This document shows positions 45,431-57,400 of a stretch of DNA of 64,000 nt, piece after piece. Both the position numbers and the translations under genes were made by a program. Numbering within the stretch: position 1 is the stretch's first letter; every line of letters starts with the position of its first letter. Source of the stretch: Toxonevra muliebris (lineage: Eukaryota > Arthropoda > Insecta > Diptera > Pallopteridae); NCBI GenBank assembly GCA_963691655.1, contig OY829328.1, forward strand, positions 27,361,890 through 27,425,889. The letters are read 5' to 3'. Under the pieces are notes generated by a model. It worked only from the letters and a program-made list of their open reading frames with translations, did no database searches and was not told the DNA's origin.

Positions 45431-46339
45431 TTTTTTCAATTTAAGGGCCATATATATTTCCATGTGCTAAAAAATGCTCAAGAAGTGTGGTAGATTGCAG
45501 GGCGTCTCTATTTCAAGCGAAGCGGTTGTGTTTGTGGCTGTTGATATAATTTGTGAAAAAAATTTATATATATATTGTGAAAAAAAAACAAAATATATTC
45601 GAAAGAAATAAATTTCAATAAACTTCAATTTATAATTTTTTGATGGCCATAAGGATCTTTTGACCATTTCAAGGCGACGACGCCTGTAGTGTATGTAAAA
45701 ATACGCATTAATGTAAACCTTAACCCTTTCAGTACATTTTTTTAACCGACCTCAATAGATAACTTTTGTTTAAAATTTATGATTACCCACAACTTCTACA
45801 ACAAATTAAAAAAAGTTTCACACCTCTGCACATCCTTGTTTGGCCGTTATTAAAGGTTGAAAAATTCAACGAAGATATAGACAAAAATAGGTTAACACTT
45901 TTTCCTCAATTTTTAGATTTTTATATTCTCTTATCTTTTGCAAACATACTTAAAAAGCAATATTTCCCTTTAGCAATAAATTAAAGATGTTTTTATTAAA
46001 ATAATGCAAACAGATTTGATGATCAATTTTTGCACATAGATTTTTGACTTGACTTCAAGGATAAAACTATTTTAAAAAATGGCATAACCACAAAATTTCA
46101 AATATTTGGCAATCAAAAATCAGAGAGTATACCTAACAGAATCGTATATATATAATGTTATTAGTAAATTTTGTATTGCATCTGTTTTATGTCAGATTAA
46201 AGTGATTGTTACCGAAATTTTAAAAATAAAATAATAAATGGATACAAGTAAAAAAACGTGATTTCTATGCCTTTTAATTAAAACTACAATGTAGAAAATA
46301 TTCAATAAATTGAGGATTTTCAAACTGAGGAAAATTTTT
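45431..46339. other. Non-coding spacer
   Basis: AT-rich, TATA microsatellite at 45566-45576, no gene recognised. Confidence 0.5.
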
Positions 46340-46530
46340 CCTAAATTATATACAATTTCTCATATTGAAATAAAATATTATTCATTTGAAAAACGCAATT
46401 TCTACAAATTGAAGACATATTTCTTCAATTTATAGAAAACTTCCTTCTTTCAAAGAAATTTTTCTCTAAATTAAAGAAAAAGTATTTCCACAATTCAAAG
46501 AAATTTTGTATATCTAAATGAGAAAACCGT
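46340..46530. repeat. Degenerate AAAGAAATTTTTCT-type palindromic repeats
   Basis: Units like TTTCTTCAATTTATAGAAA, CAAAGAAATTTTTCTCTAAA and CAAAGAAATTTTGTA follow each other about every 30-40 bp. They are internally near-palindromic, so the strand can fold on itself. This may be an old element or simple-sequence decay. Confidence 0.4.
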
Positions 46531-47155
46531 TTCTATGGCGCCAAATCATTCCCATTTTCCCTTAATTTGATAGCCGTTTTTCTATAAACAAGGTAAGTAT
46601 TTCTCTGGGTGTGGTGATGACGATAAAATGACTTATCGTTCCGAGATTCGTCAAAAAGTTTGAAGTTATCGCTTTTTGTCCGCTTCCCCATGGAAAAAAA
46701 CATTTTGTGTTCTGTAAAAATCAATTTCTCAATTATCTGAGCGTGGATTTCTTCCAGCAGTTTTGATCTCCAGTTTTAACCTGTATTAACGGTAAGACAA
46801 TCAATTACCTTGACGGAAATAATTAAATATTTAATGAAAGTAAAAAACAAAAACAAAAAAAAACAAAACTGTAACCTTTAACATTTAAATATATGTTAAT
46901 TAATTAAACAAATTTGAATTAATAGTTAATTTAAATTTAATGGAACGCAATTTCATGCAAATTCTTTTTCAGTCATTTTTCCTTGAATGATTACAAAAAT
47001 GTTTCAGTATAAATTATCTCGGTTATAGCACGGTTTAACTCTCTTTACTAAAGATAGTGACTTTTGTCGCCCTTACTCTAATTCAAGTTGTTTCTGTGAA
47101 CAAAAAATATAACGAAATATCAAATACCTTTTTCAAATCCTAAATAAATCTTATA
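46531..47155 (+). promoter_or_regulatory. Upstream region of the second IR gene
   Basis: AT-rich sequence with a TATA-like AGTATAAATTAT at 47007-47018, about 140 bp before the start codon, a spacing similar to the candidate upstream of the first paralogue. It also holds short TTAATTAA-rich stretches near 46900. The TATA assignment is weak. Confidence 0.25.
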
Positions 47156-48988
47156 ATGTATAATATTCGATATTCTGCTTTAAAACTTCAATTATTGTTA
47201 TCACTATTCATAACAATTCGTGCTAATGGAAATAATGAAATCGATATCGAGAAGTTCATTAATAAAATTAAATCAGAAAAAAATCTTGAGACTCTGATCG
47301 TGTTTAGAAATGATGGAGAGTCATGTCTAGAAGATAGCACCATAAAACTTCTTAAAACACCAGTATTATTATTGAGTAATACAATGATCAATATTAATGA
47401 GAGTGACTTCTTGAAAGGAGAAGTAAATACCATTGAAAATGAAGTACTTGTAGTAAACTGCATTACCGAAAATTTCAAATCCAGTATGTTGGATGGTATG
47501 TTGAGGTTGTTAGGGTATATGAGAAGCTCTCGAATAGTTTTCTTTTGGAGTAAATCATCTGAAACTTTAATTAAAAAATCGAAACTTCAAGAATTGTTCA
47601 CATATTGTAAAGAAAATTTCCTGGTTAACGTCATCAGTATACTTAATGATTTTCCAACAAGCCAACAGTTCTACACTTATACATTGTTTCCAACATTTAA
47701 GATAGAAAAGAAGCAATTATATGAAAGCTGTTTTCCCAATCGTTTGATAAATATGAAAGGGGCGATGATTCGGACAATGTCATGTTATGTTGATCCTCAC
47801 ACTTTTGTGTATCATGACTGCAATGGCAAACTTCTTGTCATAGGTTATATGGTAAAATTGATTGAAACTTTTGTTAAAAAACATAATGCAACATTAGTGT
47901 ATCCTTTTCCCATTAAACAAGAAAACAATTTATTTATTTACGAACTACACAATATGACAATGCAAGGAACGCTGGATATGCCAATTTGTCTTTGGATACC
48001 TATTAATGCACAGAACAAACATGAGTTTTCGGATACTGTGGAGCAAGAGGTCCTAAGTCCAATGCTACCATATGCACCTCCATTAACTGTTGCAGAGATT
48101 TTTCCACTGATATTCAATTCAGCATTTACATTAATTATTACAATTTTATTGCTAATCTTTTCATATCTGCTAACCTTCGAGGATATATATTTTCAGCGTC
48201 ATAGACGATTTTTATCTACTTTTTCCTATGTAATAACAACGATAACTCTACGGGGTGTCGTGGGACAGAGTATGTATTTAAAGATGTCAACAATTACCTG
48301 CTTCAAGAAGTTCATATATAGCTGCATATTTATTACGGGAGTTTTAGTGAGTACAATTTACACCGCATTTCTTAATACTTATTTTACAACTTCTCCAACG
48401 AAGACACCCATTGAAACATTTCAAGATCTCTTCAAATCATCAGTAAAGATATACACTTCTCCTGTGCAGTACTATGCTATGGAAAAAGATTTGGATCCCA
48501 GCTTTTTACAGAAAATGAGTGGCCGATTTATTATTTCCGCTAATAAAAATGAATTATGTGAAAAGCGTTCGTCGATGAATATCCAGTATGGTTACTTTAT
48601 CACGAGATTAATTTGGGCTGCTACAAGAAGATATCAAATACTTTTCAAGCAACCACTTTTCTATTGTGCAGAACAAATTCAAATTGCAGACTTATATTTC
48701 GGCATATCATTACATCCACATTCTATATACCGTGAGGCAATTAATGCTCTAATATCACAATTACACGAATCTGGCATAATATATTGGTGGAGAGAAATGA
48801 CATACAAGGATTTGAAAGCAGCGGGCTTTTTTTCGGTTTACATTGAAAAGAATTTGGACATAGTAAAACCCTTAACTGTTTCTGACTTTAATTGGATTTG
48901 GTGTTTGTATGGTGTGCTAGTGACATTTGCTATTGCTGGGTTTATCCTGGAGAATGTGCACTACAAAAAATGGAGTGGAGACAAGTAA
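47156..48988 (+). CDS. Divergent ionotropic receptor (chemosensory), second paralogue
   Basis: A single-exon 610-aa paralogue of the receptor at 40537-42342; conserved blocks include FTYCK-NFLVNVIS, KHNA-LVYPFPIK, PMLPYAPP, TLRGVVGQS, YTAFLNTYFT-SP, HSIYR-A-N-LI-QL-ESG and KPLTVSDF-WIW. Signal peptide about 1-24; TM1 about 316-340; pore about 350-375; TM2 about 387-411; TM3 about 578-600; short basic tail. As in the first copy, the canonical glutamate-binding residues are not evident, so it probably senses another ligand, likely with a co-receptor as known for insect IRs. An in-frame TAA 15 bp upstream fixes the start. ATTAAA at 49104 is a possible poly(A) signal. Both copies are open throughout, which argues for selection. 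Confidence 0.93.
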   Translation: MYNIRYSALKLQLLLSLFITIRANGNNEIDIEKFINKIKSEKNLETLIVFRNDGESCLEDSTIKLLKTPVLLLSNTMININESDFLKGEVNTIENEVLVVNCITENFKSSMLDGMLRLLGYMRSSRIVFFWSKSSETLIKKSKLQELFTYCKENFLVNVISILNDFPTSQQFYTYTLFPTFKIEKKQLYESCFPNRLINMKGAMIRTMSCYVDPHTFVYHDCNGKLLVIGYMVKLIETFVKKHNATLVYPFPIKQENNLFIYELHNMTMQGTLDMPICLWIPINAQNKHEFSDTVEQEVLSPMLPYAPPLTVAEIFPLIFNSAFTLIITILLLIFSYLLTFEDIYFQRHRRFLSTFSYVITTITLRGVVGQSMYLKMSTITCFKKFIYSCIFITGVLVSTIYTAFLNTYFTTSPTKTPIETFQDLFKSSVKIYTSPVQYYAMEKDLDPSFLQKMSGRFIISANKNELCEKRSSMNIQYGYFITRLIWAATRRYQILFKQPLFYCAEQIQIADLYFGISLHPHSIYREAINALISQLHESGIIYWWREMTYKDLKAAGFFSVYIEKNLDIVKPLTVSDFNWIWCLYGVLVTFAIAGFILENVHYKKWSGDK

Positions 48989-49889
48989 AAAAAGAAAAAT
49001 TCGGGAATGGATTAATAGATTCGATTTCGGCGAAATCATTTCGAGACCTTATGCTACAGTGGAAAGTTAGAGGAAATGAAAATTAAGATAGCTAATTTTA
49101 CACATTAAAATATTACAAAAATCTGTTTACATACATGCACTGCTGCGTTAAGGAAAATTTTTTGACAATTTTTTTCTCAAAACACATTTTTTCATAATAG
49201 GTGATGGAAAAAAACCTAATGGTTTTTTTACCAGTTCACCATTTTTTTGCGAATAATCGTTTTTAACTCTCTTTGTTCAACCACTTAATTATGCAATAAA
49301 AAAAAAATTGTTTTATTCTTGATAAAATTTGCTAGTAACGATAAAGGAAAGTGGTAGAGAATTATACTCTTCACAACTTTGTTTTAAGCTAGGTTTTCGC
49401 AAAGATCAATACTTTCGCTGTTACAGTAGCGGAAATTGTTTGCAACAATTTACTTACTGATTAATAAATTAATACAGTAAAACTTCCAAAACTGGAACGT
49501 TTATAACGCGAACCAAATCGAGTGGCAGCAGTGTTTGGAGAGAAATTTAGTATAACTCGAACGTTCATTACTCGAATAAAGAATTGACATGTGCATTCAA
49601 TAAGTCAAAATTTTACTCCCTAGTTATGGAAGAAATTTTTTCTGTGAGCTCCAGAGACTGGCAATGGTTGCGTTTCTAAGACGCCAAAATTTTGTAACTA
49701 TTGTGACCTGAAAGAGCAGAAAAATAATACGACGGAAAAAAATTACGTCCAAACAATCAGAAAATAGTGCTGATCATAAATTTACTCTCTCAAAACTTGC
49801 GAAATCTTTGCGTCTTAGATGCTCTACCGATGAGGGACTCGTCGACTCGCTATCAACATAGACGCCAGCGCCTGTTTCCAGTACTGTCT
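48989..49889. other. 3' flank of the second IR gene and spacer
   Basis: Includes the possible ATTAAA signal (49104). At 49482 TACAGTAAAACTTCCAAAAC followed by GAACGTTTATAACGCGAACC resembles one end of a pogo/Tc1-like element next to TA, but no partner end is seen. The rest is non-coding. Confidence 0.4.
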
Positions 49890-51420
49890 CGTTAAAATTT
49901 ACAGAACTGCTCGCTTGCATGCTTTGAAGCACAAATTTTGTAAGCTCACTTTATAAAGCAAAAAGGGGCTCATCCAACCTTTAGTTTCTTTCGATTTTGG
50001 TTTTTCTTGAACAATATTAACGAAGATACGAATGAGCTTTGCAAGGATACCAAAACTAGACATTGCGGCGCCCAACTGATCTCTAATCGTGCTGTCGATG
50101 GTGGTAGCACACACTGATAAAGCGCAATCAGCTTGCTGATGATGTGCTTCAGTCTTTCACACAGTACGCTTGATAGAACCTTATATGTCCTATTGAGAAG
50201 GTGTTAGTGAAGATCGTGGGATCAACTTGAAGAGTACACTAAGGTTCCAATCACTATGCATTCTTTCATTCGACCATATTCTGCATGAAAGATCATGTAT
50301 GAGCCTTGTGAGCTCTTCACCTCCAATCTTAAACAACCCAGAGGCTCCGGTCATCAAATCGTTAGTCAAGCCTGGTATTTTTTTGAATATTTTTCGAACC
50401 TCATGCCTGTTCTCAAACATCTCGATTTCATTAAACTCACGTCTTCCCGCCTCCAATCAGCTTGTTGAAGATGGACTGAAAAGACATCCTCTCTGCTCAA
50501 CTGTCTGTATCACTTCTTAGCAGGTCTCATTGCAACCGACTGCAGGGTGGCTTTAAATACTGTGTTTTTCGCGTCAGTAGCTTTGCGACATTCTTGGTCG
50601 TACCAAATATTTCTCAGTCAATGTGATAGCCCAGTACCTCTACCTTCGGGAGCGTACACGTACAGCGGGGAATGTATGTCTACTGCATATATCATGAATT
50701 TGAAGAATGTTTTGCTATAGGACATCTAGCTTTCTCTGTGTACTTATTCATACACAATTTGCTGCACAGAGACGTGTGCGGACCTTGGCTGCAATCAAGT
50801 AGTGGGCAGAGTCGATGTTTGCACCACGTCCGTCTAGTACACTGGAAACATGCCTTCCGTCGATCACAACGTGAGCAGTTTGGTCAGGGGATCGCTATTG
50901 ACTGTCATGTTCCTTGCCGCGGTGAAGTCGATCAGTTGTCGGTGGCTTCGTTGTGGATCCTGAATTTCCCGTTCGTTGATACTTTGATCTTAAAGTCGCC
51001 TAACACGATTTTAATATCGTGGTGGGGGCAACGCAGGTTTTGTCAAGGAGCTTCTAGAAATCAACTTTGATCGCTTCGTCCGTCTCGCCCGTCGGGGCAT
51101 GGAAACAAAACAGGCTGATGTTGAGGAATTTCACCTTGCTGGGGATAGTGGCTAGCCGCTCGTTAACTGGAGTGAACTAGATGACGTAATCTATTGCCAA
51201 TCACAAATCAAAGTGCTCCAGATCATGACAGCTGTAATAGATGTCTCAGGATGCTCTTTTGGAACAACTCTGTCACATCCATCGCTATCCAGGGGGCGCC
51301 ACGAGGAAACTGTGTGTCGACTTGAGACAGAGGAGCGCAAGGATCGAGTGTGGACTTACCTGTTTGTGAGACTATCACAGACTTTACTTTGTGTCCTCCA
51401 CCCTCAAATCCCCTGATATG
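49890..51420 (-). pseudogene. Non-LTR retrotransposon relic: endonuclease and part of reverse transcriptase
   Basis: On the minus strand, in shifting frames: NERLATIPSKVKFLNISLFC then HAPTGETDEAIK (51060-51170), KIVLGDFKIKVSTNGKF with the GDF motif of apurinic-type endonucleases (about 50960-51020), and VVIDGRHVSSVLDGRGANID with SAHYLIAAK (about 50790-50860, the S-D-H closing motif region). Then an RT N-terminal region LFKIGGEELTRLIHDLSCRI followed by SDWNLSVLFK (50210-50330) and FGILAKLIRIF (about 50030-50060). This is a LINE with endonuclease upstream of RT, RTE/jockey-type in arrangement. Multiple stops and frameshifts and no YADD motif; dead. It is visibly more GC-rich than its surroundings. 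Confidence 0.8.
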
Positions 51421-52528
51421 CGATTCTTTTAATTTCAATACTCTGAACACAAAGTCGCGAAAACAATAGTTTTAGGCCAGGCTTATTCTAAATCTGTTAA
51501 TCAATAAGTATGCAAATGCAAAAACTTTTCGCTATTTAAAAATGATTAATTTTTGCTTAAACAAAAGCTAAAGATAATGCAATACTCTATCATTTTGTTG
51601 TCAAATATATTTTGCCTAGAAGTCACCAGCACCAATAATATTATATTAGTATTGGTATTACTAAGATAAAATCAGAAATAAAAACAAAAGTTCAATTTAA
51701 TCACCTTCGTTATTTTTAATCGTAGAATACAAGGTGTTGTCACCATCGGCGCAATGTCTATAATATTACATGGGTGAGTCACAATTCACATTAGCTTTAC
51801 AGAAATGATTCAACACTTTAATCTGACTTAAACGTGACATTTCCATTTTGAATTTCACCAAATTACCAAGAAATCCATACATACGAATACAGATATAATA
51901 TAAAAATAAAACTAAAGCGAATTTACAAGTATCTGAAGCGTGCAACATAAAAACCTTTCGGTCATATCAAAAGTAAATCAAATGACGGAGCGACATTTAC
52001 ACCACATTAGCACCACCTCCCCAAAAGCATAATTGTTATAGCAGTTATTGTTGTTGTTTTTTTTTTTTTTTGTATCAGTCTCAAAAGTAGTTCCTTTTCT
52101 CATCCTCTTTTACGTTATTAAAATTGACTCGCACACGTCATATACTGCAAAAGTGCAATTGAAGGGGAATAAGACTCGTAATACAATAGCAATAAAAGAA
52201 AAAAAAGTAAAGGCAAATGAAAAATGTGTCCAAATTCAACATATGCTAAAAAAAATGTGTGACAAAATTTAATGAACTTTCATTCAGTAGTTAATTGTGA
52301 CGTTTTAACGATGAGAATGACTTTCGAGAGTTACAGTGGCGTTAATATTTGGGCGATTTCTGATTTTCACGGGAACTTGGCAGCAATTTTCAGTCCTTCA
52401 AATAACATCTAACATATGCTGATAAAAAATGCATACTTCTTATTCTTCATTATTTCGAAATTTGCTATTTTGTCAAAGACCAACTAACTAAATATTTTCT
52501 TGACTTCAGCGAAATTTTCGTTAATTCT
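51421..52528. other. Non-coding spacer
   Basis: AT-rich, with a T-run at 52055-52070. No recognised gene or element. Confidence 0.5.
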
Positions 52529-52539
52529 TTGGTGATGTT

Positions 52540-52852
52540 TGACGACCTCGATAGCCTAGTGGATAGTGCACTAGACTTTCATCTGGGAGGTTCGGGTTCG
52601 ATTCCCGTCTTCGTCTGGTGGTTAATTTTCATTACTTTCATATATTCACTATCAATATGAAGTGTATGAGAATTATAAGATAGTGTACAAGTACACACAT
52701 TGGTTGGTAATGGCAAAACCACCAAGCCGATAAAAAATTGCCACACCGCCGTTCGGAATCGGCGTTAAACTGTAGGTCCAACTATGTGGTATCACAATGG
52801 GTCGTTCAGGCCTAAGTGTGTCTCTCGACAGCCACTCCAACCTAACCTAACC
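52540..52852 (+). mobile_element. tRNA-derived SINE, family B
   Basis: Head GACCTCGATAGCCTAGTGGA carries an A box, and GGTTCGGGTTCGATTCCCG a strong B box. The body includes GGTAATGGCAAAACCACCAAG, then CGCCGTTCGGAATCGGCGTT and AAACTGTAGGTCC, and ends in CCAACCTAACCTAACC. A perfect 11-bp duplication TTGGTGATGTT flanks it (52529-52539 and 52853-52863). A second copy lies in opposite orientation at 53549-53796. Confidence 0.9.
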
Positions 52853-52863
52853 TTGGTGATGTT

Positions 52864-53541
52864 AGAGCACCCGAATCTTTGCGATACTTTTGAAAAAAGT
52901 TGTTCCCCTCTCATTTCTATTAACCTTCTTCAAACAAATCTTGTTGGAATCGAACGATTGGCTATGACAGGCAGCTGTCTGACAACTCTTTCGGTCTTGT
53001 ACAGTGTGGGGAGCGATTCCAATAATCAATCTATTGACGATGAGCATAGGACAAGTTAGTGCATGTGTCCCAGTAACTTGTGGACTCAGGCTCAGTGCGT
53101 TCGATAATTGGCATAGGCCCGATGATAATGTTAACGCTAATTTACTCTGATCCGATACTGGCATTTAACCTATGCAAATTACTGTCAGTCAAGTTGGATC
53201 CAGTTAATATTGGCCTGACGTCTAAAAAAAAATCTAAACGCATTGATTATAAACCGGTTTATAACACAGGCAAGGGATTATCGTTTCAGAACCCTTATTG
53301 AATTGATGTTGGCGTTGGATCAGTACTTGCTCAGCATTGGTGTAGTGAAGTTTGTCGACTAATGGTTATGCAATTAGTTCTGTATTGGGATTGCTGTTTT
53401 TTTACGTGTCAATATGGTTTACTCTATTTGAGGTATTAGAGATTAGTACCCACTCATGGGCGTCATCAGTATTCTCTTCCTAACTTCAGCTTAGTCTTCA
53501 TATATGTCATCAAATTAATCTGCGGTCTTAAGATTTACGCT
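52864..53541. other. Unassigned, less AT-rich segment between two SINEs
   Basis: This 0.68-kb stretch is richer in GC than the neighbourhood and has a 100-codon minus-strand frame (52862-53164, overlapping the SINE duplication) and 91-codon + frame, neither resembling a protein I know. Composition suggests a fragment of another transposon or an old retrosequence, but I cannot identify it. Confidence 0.35.
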
Positions 53542-53548
53542 GAAAATC

Positions 53549-53796
53549 CATTAGGTTAGGTTGGAGTGGCTGTCTAGAGATACACTTAGGCCTGAACGGC
53601 CCATTGTAATACCACGTGGTTGGACCTACAGTTTAACGCCGGTTCCGTACGGCGGTGTGGCAATAATTATCATACACTTCATATTGATAGTGAATATAAG
53701 AAGGTTATGAGAATTAATCACCTGATGAAGACGGGAATCGAGCCCGAATCTCCCAGATAAAAGTCTAGAGCACTACCCACTAGACTATCGAGGTCG
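53549..53796 (-). mobile_element. tRNA-derived SINE, family B, inverted copy
   Basis: Same family as the copy at 52540-52852, read on the minus strand: head GACCTCGATAGTCTAGTGGG, B box GGGCTCGATTCCCG, conserved block CGCCGTACGGAACCGGCGTT with AAACTGTAGGTCC, tail CCAACCTAACCTAA. The direct repeat GAAAATC flanks it (53542-53548 and 53797-53803). It lacks about 65 bp present in the + copy. Confidence 0.85.
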
Positions 53797-53803
53797 GAAA
53801 ATC

Positions 53804-56800
53804 TTTTACATTCAACTTTAAATCATGCAGGTAACGTCACGAACGTACACATAGAATTTACGTAGTAACTTATGTAATAATAGCTGTGTTTTATTCGCCA
53901 GTCAGTTTAACATGTTCGAAAAAACGACTAAGTTGTTAAGTCTCTTTTTCGCTATAATGTTATTCACAATGAAACTGCTCAGCAGCTAGAGCTGAAACAT
54001 TTTAATGGATCTCAGACATTGCGGTCAATCGCAGGCATTGTTTTTAGTTTTTACTCTTTATAAGAATATTTAACGATGATTTTAACTTATTTTCACCGCC
54101 AGACATTTCAAATATTTTCCTTTTCTGTTTTTTGTCAAACGGTCATACTTTTTGTTTTGCTATTAGCAGTTCACAATAGAATTTGATGTAGTTGAACAAT
54201 TTGTTATGTATACATTACAGCTACAATTATACGTGTTATCTCTGCCGCTTTGTTGTTTTTCCCCCATAAAATTATCGCTGCTAGTTAGACATAACTAGAA
54301 GCAAGTGGCGAATAAAAGGCAGCTAATAATAAATATTTAAGCCGGGAAATATTGACGAAAACCTCTAGTTTTATATATATCATACATAGTATAAATACAA
54401 TACAATATAAGAGTTGATGAACATTACGTGAGTAGTAGCAAAACCGCAAATAAATGAATTTGTCAAAAAAAAAAAAACAAAAAAAATAAAATTTAAATTC
54501 AAGTAACATTCAGACCCTCAAATTTTCTTATTAATTTTTTTTCTTAACAAAATGAAGTAATTCATCATCGTCATCATTGCAAATGCTGCTGGATGTCGTT
54601 GCTACTGTTGCAACATGTGGACTGTGACGCGGAGTGAACTTCAACGATGCCGGCCGGCAGAATTAATTTACAGACTTAAATCAGGCCATCAAGTTCAAAA
54701 TACTAACAGCAAATAAATAAAAGCAAACTTAAAAAATTACAATTAAAAAAAAACACAAATGAAAAATGAAAGAACAAAAGCAGAAATAAAGAAAACGAGT
54801 TGGCGTCACGTAATAAACACGCAAAATAATTTCAATTCACAAATTTATGTTGTGGTAGCGACAGCGACAGCGACAACGACGATGAAGAAGCTCTCAAGTG
54901 GAAATAATTAAAGCTGACACAGTGGACATATGTCAGAAAACGCCACGCCACATCCACGCGCACATACTCCACAGTTAAACTAAAAAATTAAATTTTATAG
55001 AATTTTTACACATGTGCGCAATTGCAAATTCAAAATAAAAAAAAGCCAAATTAGGAATTTTAACCCTATAACTACTTGTACCACATGGTTTATTCTAGTA
55101 TTTTTGCAGAAAATAAATATATGTGCTGAAATATAGTAATATTGAAATCAATTCAAAACAAACGCTATATATCAATATAATCTTCAATAGATGGTAGCAT
55201 AATTATAATATTTTAATTTTGAATAAATGCTTTTGGTTAAATTTTTGAAGGTTATGAAAGAGAAATGAAAATGACAAACAAATTCTTTTCCTAACATATG
55301 CTTACAATTGTTCTCCAAAGTAAGTGAACAAGAATTAATTGATGAAACTCTTAATCCTGCAGAGAAAGGCAACGCTGGACAACTACAAATGCATGGATTC
55401 CTCTAACTCTTTATCTTTTTAGTTTTTACAGAAATGAGGGAACTTGTTGCAGAATTCATCATCATCAAAGAGAAAATGACTTAAAGAAACAAAATTTTGT
55501 TATAAAAGTATTGCTTGCCATAAATCTATTTTAGAAAAAAAAACAAACAGCAGTAGCTGTTGGGTTAAAAGCAGTCAGGTAGTTTCATTTTACATAACTT
55601 TAATAGTTTTTCGCAAAGTACGCAACCGAAATGTTTTTATTTATAATTTTTAACTTTCATTATTACAAAAAATTGATAATGTGTAGGTATTAGTAACTAC
55701 CCATATTTTTTCCGGTCACTGATTTTGTTACATTTTTGTTGTTACTTTAACATATTTTTCTTCAATTCTTGATTAGAATAAAAAAGCGTTAATTTCTTGT
55801 TAAGCGAATGTGGAACATCAAATGACGAAATGGCAAACTTTTTAACGATAATTCGAGGTCGCTGAATCCGATCCAGAAATTACTTTTGAAGTGAAAATTT
55901 TTGTCTTTTTGCAATAATATTTTTGTACTGGATTAACCCTTAGGAAAAATACCCAACTATCAGAATATATATCTCATCGTATGGGCTCCATAAACGTTGA
56001 AGTCGCCTAAGACCAATTTAAAAAAAAATAAATTTACTTTGTTGAGTAAAAAAAAAATTTTTTATGAAATTGTTTGTGGACGATTTTAATGGCGGGAACT
56101 CCAAATATTTTTCAATGAGAAAATACGTAGGAATAAAAATTAATATAAATAACTTTTGGAAATACAAATATCTTTCAAAAAATCTGAATGTAAAAAAAAT
56201 AAAAAGTTCCATAAAGAAAGAGCTAAAGGTTTAATATGCAGTTAAATATATAAATGCTTAGTTTAATTAACCTTGTAGTATTTATTTTGTGATGTAAAAT
56301 ATATTTTTAGTTTAGAAAATATTTTCAAAAATACATTTGTTCACTTCGTATCAGAGGTGAAAATTTCTTACGTTTTTGAAATCGGGAATTATTTTTATTA
56401 AATCCAAGTTTACAGTGTTTTATGGTAGAATTTTTTGAGCAACATATTTTTGAACTTACAAACCCTTTATCTACCCTCGTGATGGGTCAAAAAGGTGATT
56501 CTTTCCCAGAGAGATAATGTGTTAATACATTTGGGGCAAATGTTTTATGACAAATTCTATTATAAATTACTAAACACACAAAAAATCTTATGGTTTCTTA
56601 TAATTAATTTGTTAGAAATGGGCAGGCTTTAGGCCCGCATAAAACAAAAATTAGAGCTAACTTTATAGAACCCTCTGGGAGTTTTGCTACTGAATATGCA
56701 TATTTTTAACCTATGTAAACGGATACCGGTTCGCATTCCATACCTTTGAATTTGTTGCACAGAGTTATTTAAGCTTTTCGAAATTGCATGTGTTACAGTC

Positions 56801-57392
56801 GCTAATAAAAAATCAACAAAATATTCTTTTTAGAATAGTTATAAATCTATCTAAATAAAACTTTCAAAATTCGGGCAAATACGAAATCTTTTATATTTTC
56901 AATTCCTTATTAGTTTTTGACACTTTTTCCGAAAATTCAAACCTGAAAAAATTAAATTAATTAACACAATTAAATTTTGAAGCCCTTGACTTCATTTCTA
57001 CCAGAACGAGTAGCAAAAAAATTGTAGTCACAGCAGAATTCACATGTAAAGAGATTTAGTTAACTGCTCGTACTGAATAGGTATACCTACATACAACACT
57101 AAAATTGAAGAGGCACAAACAACGATCTAAACTTGTAAAAAGTAACCTGCATAATTGCGAAAAAATAATGTCAGTACACATTTCTAAATTGCACTTACTA
57201 TTAAGTACATCATTACAGTTATTATTATGGTGATAATGACGATGATGATTCACATACGTTTTTAAACGTCAGGTTGATGATGATGTTGAAGTGAGATCGC
57301 ATTTTCAAGTAATACACAATTACAAATTGTGAATGAGCTGAATTGCTAAAGCAAGCGCAAACCCCGAATGTGGCTCATAGTGTACTCTATAT
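53804..57392. other. Non-coding AT-rich spacer
   Basis: Nothing recognisable as a gene in 3.6 kb. 54555-54660 and 54850-54960 are less AT-rich, with CATCATCGTCATCA and a GCGACA hexamer repeated about four times (54858-54880). TTAACCCT occurs singly near 55063 and 55934 without inverted partners. Confidence 0.5.
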
Positions 57393-57400
57393 ATACGAAT

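Noticed and set aside
52545..52620. Possible tRNA gene with a good B box
   Set aside because: Followed by a SINE body and flanked by an 11-bp target duplication; repeated at 53.5 kb in opposite orientation.
52836..52852. CCTAACCTAACC resembling the insect telomere repeat TTAGG
   Set aside because: Only two to three units, found at the tail of both family B SINE copies; it is the SINE 3' end.
55063..55945. TTAACCCT motifs as possible MITE ends
   Set aside because: No inverted partner with extended similarity was found.
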